Shown here piece by piece: positions 26,098 through 34,673 of a DNA stretch of 52,101 nt (positions within the stretch are counted from its first letter, which is position 1; the number at the start of each line of letters is the position of its first letter). The position numbers were made by a program, and so were the translations under genes. The DNA comes from Desulfonatronum sp. (GTDB taxonomy: Bacteria > Desulfobacterota > Desulfovibrionia > Desulfovibrionales > Desulfonatronaceae). The stretch is taken from the NCBI GenBank assembly GCA_011049455.1, contig DSBL01000131.1, positions 1-52,101 of the forward strand, in the 5' to 3' direction. The notes below the pieces were generated by a model. It saw only the letters and a program-made list of their open reading frames with translations, was not told the origin of the DNA and ran no database searches.

Positions 26098-27132
26098 TCA
26101 ACGGTCCGCGCCTGGGATCAAACCCCGCTGCACCAACACCTCGGCGATCTGCACCGCGTTCAGGGCCGCGCCCTTGCGCAGGTTGTCCGCGACGATCCAC
26201 AGGTTCAGGCCGTTGGCAATGGTTTCATCCTCACGAATCCGGCCCACGAACGTCAAGTCTTCTCCTGCCGCATGAATGGGCATGGGGTAAATTTTCTCCC
26301 TGGGGTTGTCCAGGACCTTGATCCCCGGTGCCTGGCTGAAAATCACCCTGGCCTCGGCAGGGGAGATCTTCCTTTCCGTCTCCACGTTGACCGACTCGCT
26401 ATGGCCGTAAAACACCGGCACACGCACAGCGGTGGCCGTCAAACGAATGGTCTCGTCGCCCATGATTTTTTGGGTCTCCAGTACCATCTTCATCTCTTCC
26501 TTCGTATAGTCGTTGTCCAGGAAGACATCGATATGCGGCAGGCAGTTGAAGGCGATCTGATATGGATAAACCGCCGCTTCCGGCTCCTGCATGTTGAACA
26601 TCTGACGGATCTGGGTCTCCAACTCCTGGACGGCCTTTTGCCCCGTACCGGACACGGCCTGGTAGGTGGAGACCACGACCCGTTTGATCCTGCCCGCGTC
26701 ATGCAGCGGCTTGAGCACCACCACCATCTGGATGGTGGAACAGTTGGGATTGGCGATAATGCCTTTGTGCCAGGACAAATCGTCCGGGTTCACCTCCGGG
26801 ACCACCAATGGAACCTCAGGGGCCATGCGCCAGGCGCTGGAATTATCCACCACCACGCAACCGGCCCTGGCCGCAATGGGCGCGAACTTCTCGGACGTGC
26901 TCCCGCCCGCGGAAAACAGGGCCAAATCCATGTCCTGAAATGAGTTTTCGTTCAGCTCCTCCACCACCAGTTGGCCGTCCCGAAAGGGTACTTCCTGTCC
27001 CGCGGAACGGGACGAGGCCAATGCCCGCACCTGGGTGGCCGGAAAGTCCCGCTGTTCCAGGGTCTTAAGCATTTCCCGGCCCACGGCGCCGGTGGCCCCG
27101 ACCACGCCGACCCGCAATTGTCCTGATTTCAT
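26098..27132 (-). CDS. asd: Aspartate-semialdehyde dehydrogenase
   Basis: Asd reduces aspartyl phosphate to aspartate semialdehyde with NADPH, feeding lysine/diaminopimelate, threonine and methionine synthesis. The 344-residue protein has the NADP loop VGATGAVGREML at 11-22, the catalytic Cys131 in ANPNCSTIQMV, and VSTYQAVSGTGQKAV downstream. AAGGAG is 8 bases before the ATG at 27132. The gene lies just after metF on the same strand (87 bases), consistent with a shared methionine connection. The 200 bases after its stop hold nothing I can name. Confidence 0.98.
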   Translation of the reverse strand: MKSGQLRVGVVGATGAVGREMLKTLEQRDFPATQVRALASSRSAGQEVPFRDGQLVVEELNENSFQDMDLALFSAGGSTSEKFAPIAARAGCVVVDNSSAWRMAPEVPLVVPEVNPDDLSWHKGIIANPNCSTIQMVVVLKPLHDAGRIKRVVVSTYQAVSGTGQKAVQELETQIRQMFNMQEPEAAVYPYQIAFNCLPHIDVFLDNDYTKEEMKMVLETQKIMGDETIRLTATAVRVPVFYGHSESVNVETERKISPAEARVIFSQAPGIKVLDNPREKIYPMPIHAAGEDLTFVGRIREDETIANGLNLWIVADNLRKGAALNAVQIAEVLVQRGLIPGADR

Positions 27133-27219
27133 TCTATTTTCTCCTTAATCATGATGTGTATTCTATCGCTTTCGGATGGGTCTCTATTCGTGTTTTTCGC
27201 GTCCTTCGCAGTTCACTCT

Positions 27220-28116
27220 TTATCTGTCGGACTTGTCTGCCAACTCCTCCGCCAGTTCCATGATTCGCAAACATCCGTCCGCCCGGTTCATGGTATACAG
27301 GTGTACCCCAGGCACGCCCTTGTCCAACAAATCGCGAATCTGCGCTGCCGCTTGGGCCATGCCCACCTTCTGAACCGCCTCGTCACCGCCCTGAACATCG
27401 GCCTGTTCCAGCCGGGCCAGGAATGGACCGGGCAGACGTGCCCCGCACAGTGAAGTGATCCGCTGAATGACCTTCAAACTGAAGATGGGCATAATCCCCG
27501 GCAAAATGGGCTTGGTGATGCCGATTTCCCTGGCCCTGGCCACGAAATCCCAATACCGCTGATTATCGAAAAACAACTGGGTCACGGCAAATTCGCCGCC
27601 CAGGTCCAGCTTGTGTTTCAAAAACAACAAATCCTGCTCCAGGCTGACCGCCTCCGGATGCCCTTCAGGGTACCCGGCCACGCCGATGCCCATGTCCGGA
27701 TAGCCTTTCCGGATGAACTCCACCAGATTACAGGCATGGCGAAACCCCTCATCCGAGGGTGTGAACGTGGTTTCGCCCTTGGGTGGATCACCTCGCAGAG
27801 CCATAACGTTCTGGACGTCGGCCTGGGTCAGGTCGTCCAGAAAAGCCTTGAGCCCCGCCGCTGAAGCTCCCACGCAAGTCAGATGAGCCATTGGTTCCAG
27901 GGCATAATCCCGCTTGAGTCTGGTAACGATTTCCAGAGTCGAGGACTGGGTGCTCCCTCCGGCGCCGTAGGTCACGGAAACGAATAAAGGATCCAGAGAA
28001 CGCAATTCCTGTACGGTGTCGAAGAACCTCGGCCACAATGCCTTGTCCTTGGGTGGAAAAAATTCCAGGGAAAGCCTGGACCGTTCCGCTTTTCGCAATA
28101 AATCGCTGATTTTCAC
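27220..28116 (-). CDS. metF: Methylenetetrahydrofolate reductase
   Basis: MetF reduces 5,10-methylene-THF to 5-methyl-THF for methionine synthesis, or in anaerobes for the methyl branch of the Wood-Ljungdahl route. The protein has SLEFFPPKDKAL near the start, SVTYGAGGST, and the late TQLFFDNQRYWDFVARAREIGITKPILPGIMPI block. The open frame begins with TTG at 28122, but GGAG touches that codon; the GTG at 28116 with GGAG six bases upstream is preferred, giving 298 residues (KISDLLRKAERSRLSLEFFPP). Typical of the short bacterial form without a C-terminal regulatory domain. No zinc-finger partner (MetV) is adjacent. Confidence 0.95.
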   Translation of the reverse strand: MKISDLLRKAERSRLSLEFFPPKDKALWPRFFDTVQELRSLDPLFVSVTYGAGGSTQSSTLEIVTRLKRDYALEPMAHLTCVGASAAGLKAFLDDLTQADVQNVMALRGDPPKGETTFTPSDEGFRHACNLVEFIRKGYPDMGIGVAGYPEGHPEAVSLEQDLLFLKHKLDLGGEFAVTQLFFDNQRYWDFVARAREIGITKPILPGIMPIFSLKVIQRITSLCGARLPGPFLARLEQADVQGGDEAVQKVGMAQAAAQIRDLLDKGVPGVHLYTMNRADGCLRIMELAEELADKSDR

Positions 28117-28201
28117 AAACAACTCCAGTAATCATGTTTCGTCAATATTTTTAGTGCGTTTCGGGTGTGTTTTGTGGTTCCAATGTATATACGCCTAAAG
28201 G

Positions 28202-28219
28202 GTTTCCGGATGGAAACTA
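28202..28219 (-). terminator. Short hairpin at the pilC stop codon
   Basis: GTTTCC at 28202-28207 pairs with GGAAAC at 28212-28217 around a 4-base loop, directly overlapping the pilC TAG. On the minus strand it is followed by CCTTTAGG, only a short T-run. It might modestly reduce read-through into metF. Confidence 0.25.
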
Positions 28220-29422
28220 CATAATGGTTTCGCCAATCTGAAAGATAGGCAAATACATGCTCACCACCAACCCACCGACAACCACTCCCAAAAAAACGAT
28301 CATCATCGGCTCCAGCAACGAGGTCAATGTTTCCACCGCCACATCGACTTCGTTGTCGTAGAAGTCCGCGACCTTGGACAGCATGTGATCCAGGGAGCCG
28401 GTGGACTCTCCGATGGCGATCATCTGAATGACCATGGGCGGAAAAACGCCCGTGGCCTCCAAGGGATCGGCCAAGGTCTGCCCCTCGGCAATGCTCTTCT
28501 TGGCCTCCAGAACGCCCAGTTCAACGGTCTTGTTGCCCGAGGTCCTGGCCACGATGTCCAGAGCGTTCAAGATCGGCACGCCGCTGGAAACCATGGTCGA
28601 AAGGGTCCGGCTGAACCTGGCCACGGCCACCTTGCGCAACAAGGGGCCGAAAACTGGCAGGGTCAAAAGCCAGAAGTCCGCCATGATCTTGACCCGCTCA
28701 ATCCGATACAAACGTTTGGCGACCACTGCGAAAACAACCACGCCCCCGATCATCCAAAGGAAATTGTCCTGGGTAAAACGGCTCAGATTGATCACGATCT
28801 GGGTGGGCAGGGGCAAGGCCGCGCCGAAATCCGCAAACATGGTCTCAAAGGTGGGGATGACGAAAATGAGGATAATGGCAATAACGGCCACGGCCACGGT
28901 GACCACCACGGCCGGATAGACCATGGCCGACTTCACACGGGCCTTCAGTTTGGCGGCTTTTTCCAGATACTCGGCCAGGCGCAATAAAATGATGTCCAGG
29001 ATGCCCCCGGTTTCGCCGGCATTGACCATGTTTGCGTACAGGTCAGTAAAGACCTTGGGATGCTTGCGCAAGGCCTCGAACAGAGAGCTGCCGCCTTCGA
29101 TGTCGTTGCGCACGCTGTACAAAATGCGCCGCAACATCTTGTTCTCGGTCTGTTCGCACATGATCTGCAGAGACTGGAGAATGGGCACCCCGGCATTAAT
29201 CATGGTCGAAAACTGGCGGCTGAAAATGACCATGTCCCGGTCCGTGACCTTGCCTTCCAAAAAGGTCCCTTCCAAGATGTCCTTGGGTTTGGGCTTGACC
29301 TTCAGCTGCGTGAACCCTCTGCGGCGCAAAGCCGCATCGGCCATTTCCAGGGTGGGGGCGTCAAAATCGCCCTTGACCCTGCGTCCGAGTCGATTTCGAC
29401 CTTTATAGACAAATATGGACAT
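28217..29422 (-). CDS. Type IV pilus / type II secretion inner-membrane protein PilC (GspF family)
   Basis: The 401-residue protein has two T2SF domains (FSRQFSTMINAGVPILQSL and FSRTLSTMVSSGVPILNAL are the paired signatures) and three main hydrophobic spans, including YPAVVVTVAVAVIAIILIFVI and the C-terminal EPMMIVFLGVVVGGLVVSMYLPIF. It forms the membrane platform for the pilus assembly ATPase. The frame opens 7 codons upstream and would overlap the Nudix gene; the ATG at 29422 with AGGA eight bases before it is preferred. No pilB, pilT, pilD or pilin gene is in the window, so it is an orphan here. PilC versus GspF cannot be decided from this gene alone. Confidence 0.9.
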   Translation of the reverse strand: MSIFVYKGRNRLGRRVKGDFDAPTLEMADAALRRRGFTQLKVKPKPKDILEGTFLEGKVTDRDMVIFSRQFSTMINAGVPILQSLQIMCEQTENKMLRRILYSVRNDIEGGSSLFEALRKHPKVFTDLYANMVNAGETGGILDIILLRLAEYLEKAAKLKARVKSAMVYPAVVVTVAVAVIAIILIFVIPTFETMFADFGAALPLPTQIVINLSRFTQDNFLWMIGGVVVFAVVAKRLYRIERVKIMADFWLLTLPVFGPLLRKVAVARFSRTLSTMVSSGVPILNALDIVARTSGNKTVELGVLEAKKSIAEGQTLADPLEATGVFPPMVIQMIAIGESTGSLDHMLSKVADFYDNEVDVAVETLTSLLEPMMIVFLGVVVGGLVVSMYLPIFQIGETIM

Positions 29423-29439
29423 AAAGTGTTCCTGATCAA

Positions 29440-29835
29440 TCAACCAGGGAGAGGAACAGCCGCCAGTCGAGCCACGACATCCTGGTCCGCCTCGAGAAAG
29501 TCAAGACCATTGCGGCCCGGGATGATCCAGGCCATGGCTTGGCCCTCCAGCGGAGTCGGCCAGCCCTGAAACGCGGATACCCAAAAAAAGAAAAGCTGGA
29601 CGTCCAAATTCGGGTAACGGTGTGTTTTTTCTTGCCACAGGAAAAAAGACGTGGCGGTGATGGATAGTTCCTCTTGCAGCTCTCGCACCAAGGCCTGCTC
29701 CAAGGTTTCGTCAAGCTCTGCCTTGCCGCCGGGGAACTCCCACCATCCGGCCATGTGTTTTCCCCTGGGACGTTGCACGGCCAAATACCGACCGCCATCC
29801 CAAATAATTCCGGCAACGACCCTGACTGGCACCAT
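29440..29835 (-). CDS. Nudix hydrolase, MutT-like
   Basis: The product contains a full Nudix box, GGKAELDETLEQALVRELQEEL, and the preceding GWWEFPGGK typical of MutT-type enzymes that hydrolyse 8-oxo-dGTP, with HRYPNLDVQLFFFWV after it. The longest frame starts with TTG at 29895; the ATG at 29835 (MVPVRVVAGIIW) has GGAG nine bases upstream and gives 131 residues, the usual MutT size, so it is used. pilC starts 17 bases after its stop. 8-oxo-dGTP as substrate is inferred from similarity; related Nudix enzymes use other nucleotides. Confidence 0.85.
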   Translation of the reverse strand: MVPVRVVAGIIWDGGRYLAVQRPRGKHMAGWWEFPGGKAELDETLEQALVRELQEELSITATSFFLWQEKTHRYPNLDVQLFFFWVSAFQGWPTPLEGQAMAWIIPGRNGLDFLEADQDVVARLAAVPLPG

Positions 29836-30040
29836 GGCATGCGGCTCCATCTGTTGCGCACTGACTAGCGCAAAATGCCTCGATTGGCCAGACAAAACGT
29901 GTCAACAACCGAGGCTGAATCAAACGCCCCCGGAATGTTCATCCGTGGTGGAGAATACATGCTGAATTTGATGTGCCCAAGCCATTATCATAAAAAATTC
30001 ACGCCCCCGGGCGCTGCAATCTTGTCCGAAAGCCTGTGCA

Positions 30041-30069
30041 TTGACGATACTGAAAAGAGAGTCTAGAAA
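30041..30069 (+). promoter_or_regulatory. Sigma70-type promoter for tRNA-Arg
   Basis: TTGACG at 30041-30046 and TAGAAA at 30064-30069 are separated by 17 bases. Transcription would begin about 7 bases on, near 30076, just before the tRNA 5' end at 30078. Confidence 0.6.
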
Positions 30070-30077
30070 AAAAAGAT

Positions 30078-30154
30078 GCGCCCGTAGCTCAGCCGGATAG
30101 AGCGTCGGACTTCGAATCCGCAGGCCGGGAGTTCGAATCTCTCCGGGCGCACCA
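30078..30154 (+). tRNA. tRNA-Arg (anticodon TCG)
   Basis: A complete cloverleaf: acceptor GCGCCCG pairs with CGGGCGC, D-arm GCTC/GAGC, anticodon loop CTTCGAA giving anticodon TCG (reads CGA and, by wobble, other CGN codons), T-arm with GTTCGAATC, and an encoded ACCA end at 30151-30154. The anticodon stem has one mismatch at its outer pair by my reading. It has its own promoter and terminator and stands alone, not in a tRNA cluster. tRNA genes are frequent integration sites, but no integrase or direct repeat of the 3' end was found in this window. Confidence 0.95.
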
Positions 30155-30161
30155 AAAAATC

Positions 30162-30196
30162 AAGGAGTTAGGTATCAACACGTAACTCCTTTTTTT
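30162..30196 (+). terminator. Intrinsic terminator after tRNA-Arg
   Basis: AAGGAGTTA at 30162-30170 pairs perfectly with TAACTCCTT at 30183-30191, followed by a T-run to 30196. On the opposite strand the same hairpin is followed by GATTTTTTGG, so it may also act on transcripts from the right. Confidence 0.9.
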
Positions 30197-30394
30197 ATTC
30201 CAACAACGATTGTCAAAAAAATCGCGACCCTATTCATCCTGCAAAGCAACATGATTCCTGTCCAGAAGACAGACAAAAAACACCTTGGGTACCTCTGTCG
30301 TGGTCCAAGCATCGGGACCTTGCTAATCCAACCGGTCCTTTATGACCTGACATCCATCCGCTCCGAATTCTCTTCGCGTTCCAACAATTCAGGG

Positions 30395-31816
30395 TCATTG
30401 CTTTTTCCGCATGGCCCGCTGCAACTCCGCGCCCAGGACGCCCAGCTCCTTCTCCTGGGGTGAGTGGCCCCTCCAATCCTCGCTGTGGTTCGCTTCCGCC
30501 AACGCCAGGGATATTCTTCGTTTGTCCATGTCAATCACGTCAATGGTTACGGCAATCGTGTCGCCGGACCTGGCTTTGAACACGGCTTCATTCTCGCCGC
30601 TCTCCAGGCGTGAACCGGGAAGCAACCCGACCACTCCCGGCTCCAGCCTGATGAACAGACCGAAACTTTCCCGCTTTTCCAGGACGCCTTGCACCACCTG
30701 GCCTTTGGTGTACCGCTCGGCCAGCCCTTCCCAAGGATCGCCCTCGGCGTCGCGCATGGACAATCCGATGCGCCGTGCGTCCAAATCAATGGTCTTGATC
30801 ATCACCGGCACGTTGTCCCCGGATGTCATAACTTCTTCAGGTCTGTGCACCCGCTTCAGGTAGCTCATCTCGCTGACGTGCACGAGACCTTCAATGCCCG
30901 GAGCGATCTCCACGAACGCCCCAAACGGGGCCAAGCGAGTGACCGTGCCCTGGACAATGTCGCCGACCTGGTACTTTCCGGACACCTCATCCCAGGGATC
31001 GCGCAGAGCCTGCTTCATGGACAGCTCAATTCGCACCCGACCCTTACCCTGGTCCTCCATTTTCAAAAACTTGACCGTGACCGTATCCCCCGGCGCCGCA
31101 ACGTCCTCGGGGGCAAGAGCCCTGGACCAGCTCAGCTCGGAAATGTGCACCAACCCTTCCAGCCCGGGCGCGATCTCCACGAACGCCCCAAACGGGGCCA
31201 AACGAGTGACCGTGCCCTGGACAATGTCGCCGGGTTTGGCTTGTTTCATGAACGCGGCCAGGGATTCAGCCTGATCCCGGTCCAACAACGCCCTTCTGGA
31301 AACAACGATATTGCGGCCTCGCTCCTCAATGCGGGTGACCAAAAAAAGGAGGGTTTCCCCGACCAAAGCTTCCGGATCGACCACGGGCCGGGAATTCACT
31401 TGGCTCAATGGACAAAAGGCAGTCTTGCCCTGAACGCTCACCCGAAAACCGCCCTTGCAGGTTTCCTTGATCCGGCCTTCCACGGGAATGCCGCCTTCCA
31501 TGGCATCTTGCAATTGCTCCGCACCGCCTTCGCCACTCATGGTGCGGGCCAGTCGAACTTCACCGGCCTGTCGGGAAACCACGAAAAGCTCCACTTCGTC
31601 GCCTTCTCGCAGGGAAAAGCCGCCGTCTTTGTCCGCCAGTTCATTCTTGTCCACCACCGCATCGATCTTGGCGCCGGTATCCACGTAGACCAATTCCTCG
31701 CCCACAGTGATGACCCGGCCCGTGATTCGGTCTCCCACGCGAAGCTCGGGCTTGGGCTCCATCTCCGAGGCCGCGAAAAGTTCGGCAAAACTCTGTTCCA
31801 TGCTTTCATCAGACAT
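30395..31816 (-). CDS. Five-domain S1 RNA-binding protein (ribosomal protein S1-like)
   Basis: The 473-residue protein is built of five S1 (OB-fold) domains at about 25-93, 108-176, 193-268, 282-355 and 369-440, preceded by an acidic start. Ribosomal S1 normally has six domains in E. coli (557 residues), while four- and five-domain forms occur elsewhere, so this may be S1 itself or a paralogue. Domains 3 and 4 share the 20-residue core DIVQGTVTRLAPFGAFVEIA exactly, and the DNA beneath is nearly identical (see the repeat entry). The ATG at 31816 has AGGAG eight bases upstream. It is followed by a 240-base gap to the tRNA with no gene. Confidence 0.85.
   Translation of the reverse strand: MSDESMEQSFAELFAASEMEPKPELRVGDRITGRVITVGEELVYVDTGAKIDAVVDKNELADKDGGFSLREGDEVELFVVSRQAGEVRLARTMSGEGGAEQLQDAMEGGIPVEGRIKETCKGGFRVSVQGKTAFCPLSQVNSRPVVDPEALVGETLLFLVTRIEERGRNIVVSRRALLDRDQAESLAAFMKQAKPGDIVQGTVTRLAPFGAFVEIAPGLEGLVHISELSWSRALAPEDVAAPGDTVTVKFLKMEDQGKGRVRIELSMKQALRDPWDEVSGKYQVGDIVQGTVTRLAPFGAFVEIAPGIEGLVHVSEMSYLKRVHRPEEVMTSGDNVPVMIKTIDLDARRIGLSMRDAEGDPWEGLAERYTKGQVVQGVLEKRESFGLFIRLEPGVVGLLPGSRLESGENEAVFKARSGDTIAVTIDVIDMDKRRISLALAEANHSEDWRGHSPQEKELGVLGAELQRAMRKKQ
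30903..30964 (-). repeat. 62-base direct repeat inside the S1-domain gene, copy 1 (copy 2 at 31170-31231)
   Basis: The stretch 30903-30964 and the stretch 31170-31231 differ at one base out of 62. They encode the same part of S1 domains 4 and 3. Because even third-codon positions agree, recent duplication or gene conversion between the two domains is more likely than selection on protein sequence alone. Confidence 0.9.
31170..31231 (-). repeat. 62-base direct repeat inside the S1-domain gene, copy 2
   Basis: Second copy of the repeat at 30903-30964, in the same frame and orientation, 267 bases apart and within S1 domain 3. Confidence 0.9.
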
Positions 31817-31956
31817 GACGTATGCTCCTTATGACAGGCAGATGGTGTGCTCACAAACGAGGTGCAAAGATGAGTTTTGCCCCGGGGTATATGCAAACCA
31901 GGTTATCAATCGCTTGAAACCGCTGACAAAAGCCGCGGCGGTCCTCTCCTTCATGC

Positions 31957-32805
31957 TCAACCTTGGGCAAACAAGGCCTTGATCGCCTGCACATGCTCCA
32001 GAAGGGCGATCATGATCTGTTCCACCTTGTCGTGGTCCAGTTGGAGCCGGCCCATGACCGCCTCTGAAATCCGGTATTGCATCCCGTCCAGGCCCTGTCC
32101 CATTCCGGTAAGCCTGGCAATGGCGTCGCCGGCGTGCACCAGGTCCAATGCCGGGTTCGGACGCGGACAGTCTTCCGGTTGCAGTCGATAGCGGACCACG
32201 TCAACGATCTCGCCAGGCAGGTTCCAGAACCGCAGCAATTCAGCCCCAACTTCCACATGATCCGTGCCCAGGACGCGGCATTCCGCCGACTCAAAAGAAA
32301 CCCCTTCCTGCTCGGCTAGCTGGACGACTTCTTCGCCGTGCTCGCCCAGAAACTGGTCCAAAACGATCTTGCCGATATTGGCCAACAACCCGGCGGTAAA
32401 CGTATATGCCGGCGCCTTTATGCCGCATTCCACGGCCACCAGTTCCGAGGCAACGGCAATGGCCAGGGAATGATCCAAAAGCGCGTCTTGTGGCAGATCA
32501 TAGCCTGGTTGTTCCCCGCTGATACGCGGTAAAACCGCGACCGTGAGCAGCACCTGGGTCACCCGCTTGGCGCCCAAGCGAACCACTGCGTCGCGCAGGG
32601 TGGAGATGGGATGCACTGCTCCGAAATATGCGGAATTAACCAGGCGCAAGATGTTCGCCGTGATACCCGGATCATGTTGCATGACCTGGGCCAGCCTGCC
32701 CAGGTCCACCTCGGAATCGCGCAACAATTCCATGGCCTTTTGAACCGATGCCGGCAGGACCGGAAGCTGCCCGATCCGGGTCAGGATGATCTCGCGTTTC
32801 TTCAT
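31957..32805 (-). CDS. HDOD-domain signalling protein
   Basis: The 282-residue protein is nearly all one HDOD domain: LPVLPASVQKAMELLRD near the start, LAQVMQHDPGITANILRLVNSAYFG near 35-60, and LLANIGKIVLDQFLG where HD phosphohydrolases have LLHDIGK. The HD dyad is lost (Ala-Asn), so it should bind partners rather than hydrolyse. HDOD proteins act in chemotaxis, motility, virulence or stress control. The longest frame would add 65 residues by reading through cheD in another frame; the ATG at 32805 with AAGGA upstream overlaps the cheD stop as ATGA. It is thus translationally coupled to cheD. Confidence 0.9.
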   Translation of the reverse strand: MKKREIILTRIGQLPVLPASVQKAMELLRDSEVDLGRLAQVMQHDPGITANILRLVNSAYFGAVHPISTLRDAVVRLGAKRVTQVLLTVAVLPRISGEQPGYDLPQDALLDHSLAIAVASELVAVECGIKAPAYTFTAGLLANIGKIVLDQFLGEHGEEVVQLAEQEGVSFESAECRVLGTDHVEVGAELLRFWNLPGEIVDVVRYRLQPEDCPRPNPALDLVHAGDAIARLTGMGQGLDGMQYRISEAVMGRLQLDHDKVEQIMIALLEHVQAIKALFAQG

Positions 32806-33275
32806 AGAAAATGTTCCTTGCCCCGGGAGCGGATGACGACTTCGCCGGAATCCACATACAACCGAACGGTTCTGGGGATGGCGCCGCCGAGATCGCTGGC
32901 GGCCAAGCTCATCCCGTTGAACTCCAAAAGTCGCAGCAAGGCCTTCTGGTTGCGCTCTCCCGTGTTGAACGGGTGAGGCACGTTCAGCGTATATCCGCAC
33001 CCCACCGCCTTGAGCACAAGGCGCTCCCGGAGCGCCCCCAGGGCGAACATGCTTCTGATCATGGCCGGAATGCCGGTGGTCACGAACATGAAGGGATTTG
33101 CCTCAGCCTTGTTCTTATCCGTGGGCTGGGGCAGGAGACAATGAATCAATCCGGCCACCCGGGTGCGCGGATCATATGCGGTCAGCCCCAGGCAAGACCC
33201 CAGGGAATGAGTCGTCAGGATCACGCCGTGCTGATTGGAAACCTTCATGTCTGAAATACGAACATCAATCCGCAT
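32802..33275 (-). CDS. cheD: Chemoreceptor glutamine deamidase CheD
   Basis: CheD deamidates glutamines on chemoreceptors and in many species is controlled by CheC. From the ATG at 33275 the protein is 157 residues with catalytic Cys28 in HSLGSCLG, His45 in GLIHCLLP and Thr21/22, the triad positions of the Thermotoga enzyme. The frame stays open 26 codons upstream without support. Its stop overlaps the HDOD gene start (ATGA). No receptor, cheA, cheB, cheR or cheC gene lies nearby, so this is an orphan cheD paired with an HDOD protein. Related sulfate reducers often keep separate che clusters, which may supply its targets. Confidence 0.92.
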   Translation of the reverse strand: MRIDVRISDMKVSNQHGVILTTHSLGSCLGLTAYDPRTRVAGLIHCLLPQPTDKNKAEANPFMFVTTGIPAMIRSMFALGALRERLVLKAVGCGYTLNVPHPFNTGERNQKALLRLLEFNGMSLAASDLGGAIPRTVRLYVDSGEVVIRSRGKEHFL

Positions 33276-33675
33276 ATGCTCAAACCTTGTCCGACAGGCC
33301 GAAACCAAGCTATATCGTGAAAAATATTGGTTTACCTGGGCTGAATCCAGCAACAGACCGGGACGACTGTTTAAAAAATATTACCAAAGGCTCAATCAAT
33401 CCTGGCAAAAAACAAAAATCAAATCATCATCTGCTAAAGCCCTTGATACGACAATTCATCGGAATGAAGCAAGGACGGAAAGGTTTACCCACCAGGCCTG
33501 CTTATGCGGTCAATTTTGCGTGCAAAACTCGACCCGGTGGGGTGGTAAGTCATGACTCCCCCCCACTGTCCGCTCTGTCAATCTTGCCTCTGACAGACGG
33601 ATTGATTATATGTATTCATCATCGAATTTGGCGCTTGTGAACAATACCGTGAATTATCAGGAGGTATAACCAATC
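33276..33675. other. 400-base non-coding region between cheD and htpX (divergent)
   Basis: No credible gene. It must contain promoters for cheD-HDOD leftward and htpX rightward. A CCCTTGATA near 33440 resembles a heat-shock (sigma32) -35 element, but I could not find a matching -10 at the right distance. A CTGTCA/TGACAG pair near 33577-33597 could form a small hairpin in the htpX leader. A run of eight C lies near 33559. htpX has a strong GGAGG just before its ATG at 33676. Confidence 0.4.
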
Positions 33676-34566
33676 ATGAAACGCATTGCTTTGTTTTTAA
33701 TGACAAATATCGCCATCATTCTGGTGCTCAGCATTGTCCTGCGTATTTTGGGTGTGGACAGGATCCTCGATGAAAGCGGTGTGGGCCTGAACTATGCCAA
33801 TCTGCTCGTCTTTGCGGCGGTTTTCGGATTCGGCGGGTCCTTTATCTCCCTGGTCATGTCAAAATGGATGGCCAAACGCATGACCGGGGCCCAGGTCATC
33901 ACTTCCCCCCGCAGCCAAACGGAAACATGGCTCGTGGAAACCGTCAAAAACCAAGCCACCCGGGTCGGGATCGGCATGCCCGAGGTGGCCATTTTCGACT
34001 CCGCGGCTCCCAACGCCTTTGCCACGGGGATGAGCCGGAACAACGCCCTGGTGGCCGTGAGTACGGGGCTCTTGCGGAGCATGAACCAGGATGAGGTGGA
34101 GGCTGTCCTGGCTCATGAAATAAGCCACGTGGCCAATGGCGACATGGTCACCCTGACTCTGATCCAAGGGGTGGTGAACACTTTTGTGATCTTCATTTCT
34201 CGAATCGTGGGCCATTTCGTGGACCGGGTCATTCTTAAAAACGAGGAAGGTCACGGCATCGGCTTTTTCGTGGCCACCATCGCGGCGCAGATTGTTTTCG
34301 GCATTTTGGCCAGCGTGGTCGTACTTTGGTTCAGTCGCCAACGGGAATACCGGGCTGATGCGGGAGGATCCAAGCTGGCTGGACGGGAAAAAATGATCTC
34401 TGCCCTGGAAAAACTGAAAAAAGGCCTTCAGGAACCACTACCGGACCAAATGTCCGCCTTCGGCATCAACGGCAAACCCGATGGACACGGTCTAAAACTG
34501 CTGTTCATGAGCCATCCGCCCTTGGAAGACCGCATCGCCGCCTTGAAGGGCCAATCTCATCCTTAG
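33676..34566 (+). CDS. htpX: Membrane-bound zinc metalloprotease HtpX
   Basis: HtpX degrades misfolded membrane proteins and belongs to the heat/envelope-stress response. The 296-residue protein has two N-terminal membrane helices ([18 protein letters not shown] and [22 protein letters not shown]), the zinc motif HEISH at 147-151, two further helices near 155-215, and [14 protein letters not shown] with the third zinc ligand. Length and order match E. coli HtpX (293). GGAGG precedes the ATG, and a strong terminator follows 14 bases after the stop, so it is probably monocistronic. Confidence 0.97.
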   Translation: MKRIALFLMTNIAIILVLSIVLRILGVDRILDESGVGLNYANLLVFAAVFGFGGSFISLVMSKWMAKRMTGAQVITSPRSQTETWLVETVKNQATRVGIGMPEVAIFDSAAPNAFATGMSRNNALVAVSTGLLRSMNQDEVEAVLAHEISHVANGDMVTLTLIQGVVNTFVIFISRIVGHFVDRVILKNEEGHGIGFFVATIAAQIVFGILASVVVLWFSRQREYRADAGGSKLAGREKMISALEKLKKGLQEPLPDQMSAFGINGKPDGHGLKLLFMSHPPLEDRIAALKGQSHP

Positions 34567-34579
34567 GCAATTGATCTCG

Positions 34580-34615
34580 GGTCCGTCCCGCATCCACGGG
34601 ACGGACCTTTATTTT
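34580..34615 (+). terminator. Intrinsic terminator after htpX
   Basis: GGTCCGTCCC at 34580-34589 pairs with GGGACGGACC at 34598-34607, an uninterrupted 10-base stem with an 8-base loop, followed by TTTATTTT. Confidence 0.93.
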
Positions 34616-34673
34616 CGGCGGCATTCCCCAACAGCGGCCGACAACTTCCGCATGAACCAAACCGGACTCGCTC

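Noticed and set aside
27171-27219. Short repetitive TTCG/TTTCGCG text upstream of asd
   Set aside because: It resembles loosely repeated TTCGTG-like strings seen in many genomes, but there is only one short instance here and no structure, so it is not reported as a repeat.
30078-30154. tRNA-Arg as integration site of a genomic island
   Set aside because: No integrase gene, no repeat of the tRNA 3' end and no compositional change on either side within the window.
33430-33460. Sigma32 heat-shock promoter for htpX
   Set aside because: A CCCTTGATA element is present, but no -10 of the heat-shock type follows at the right distance, and it lies over 200 bases upstream.
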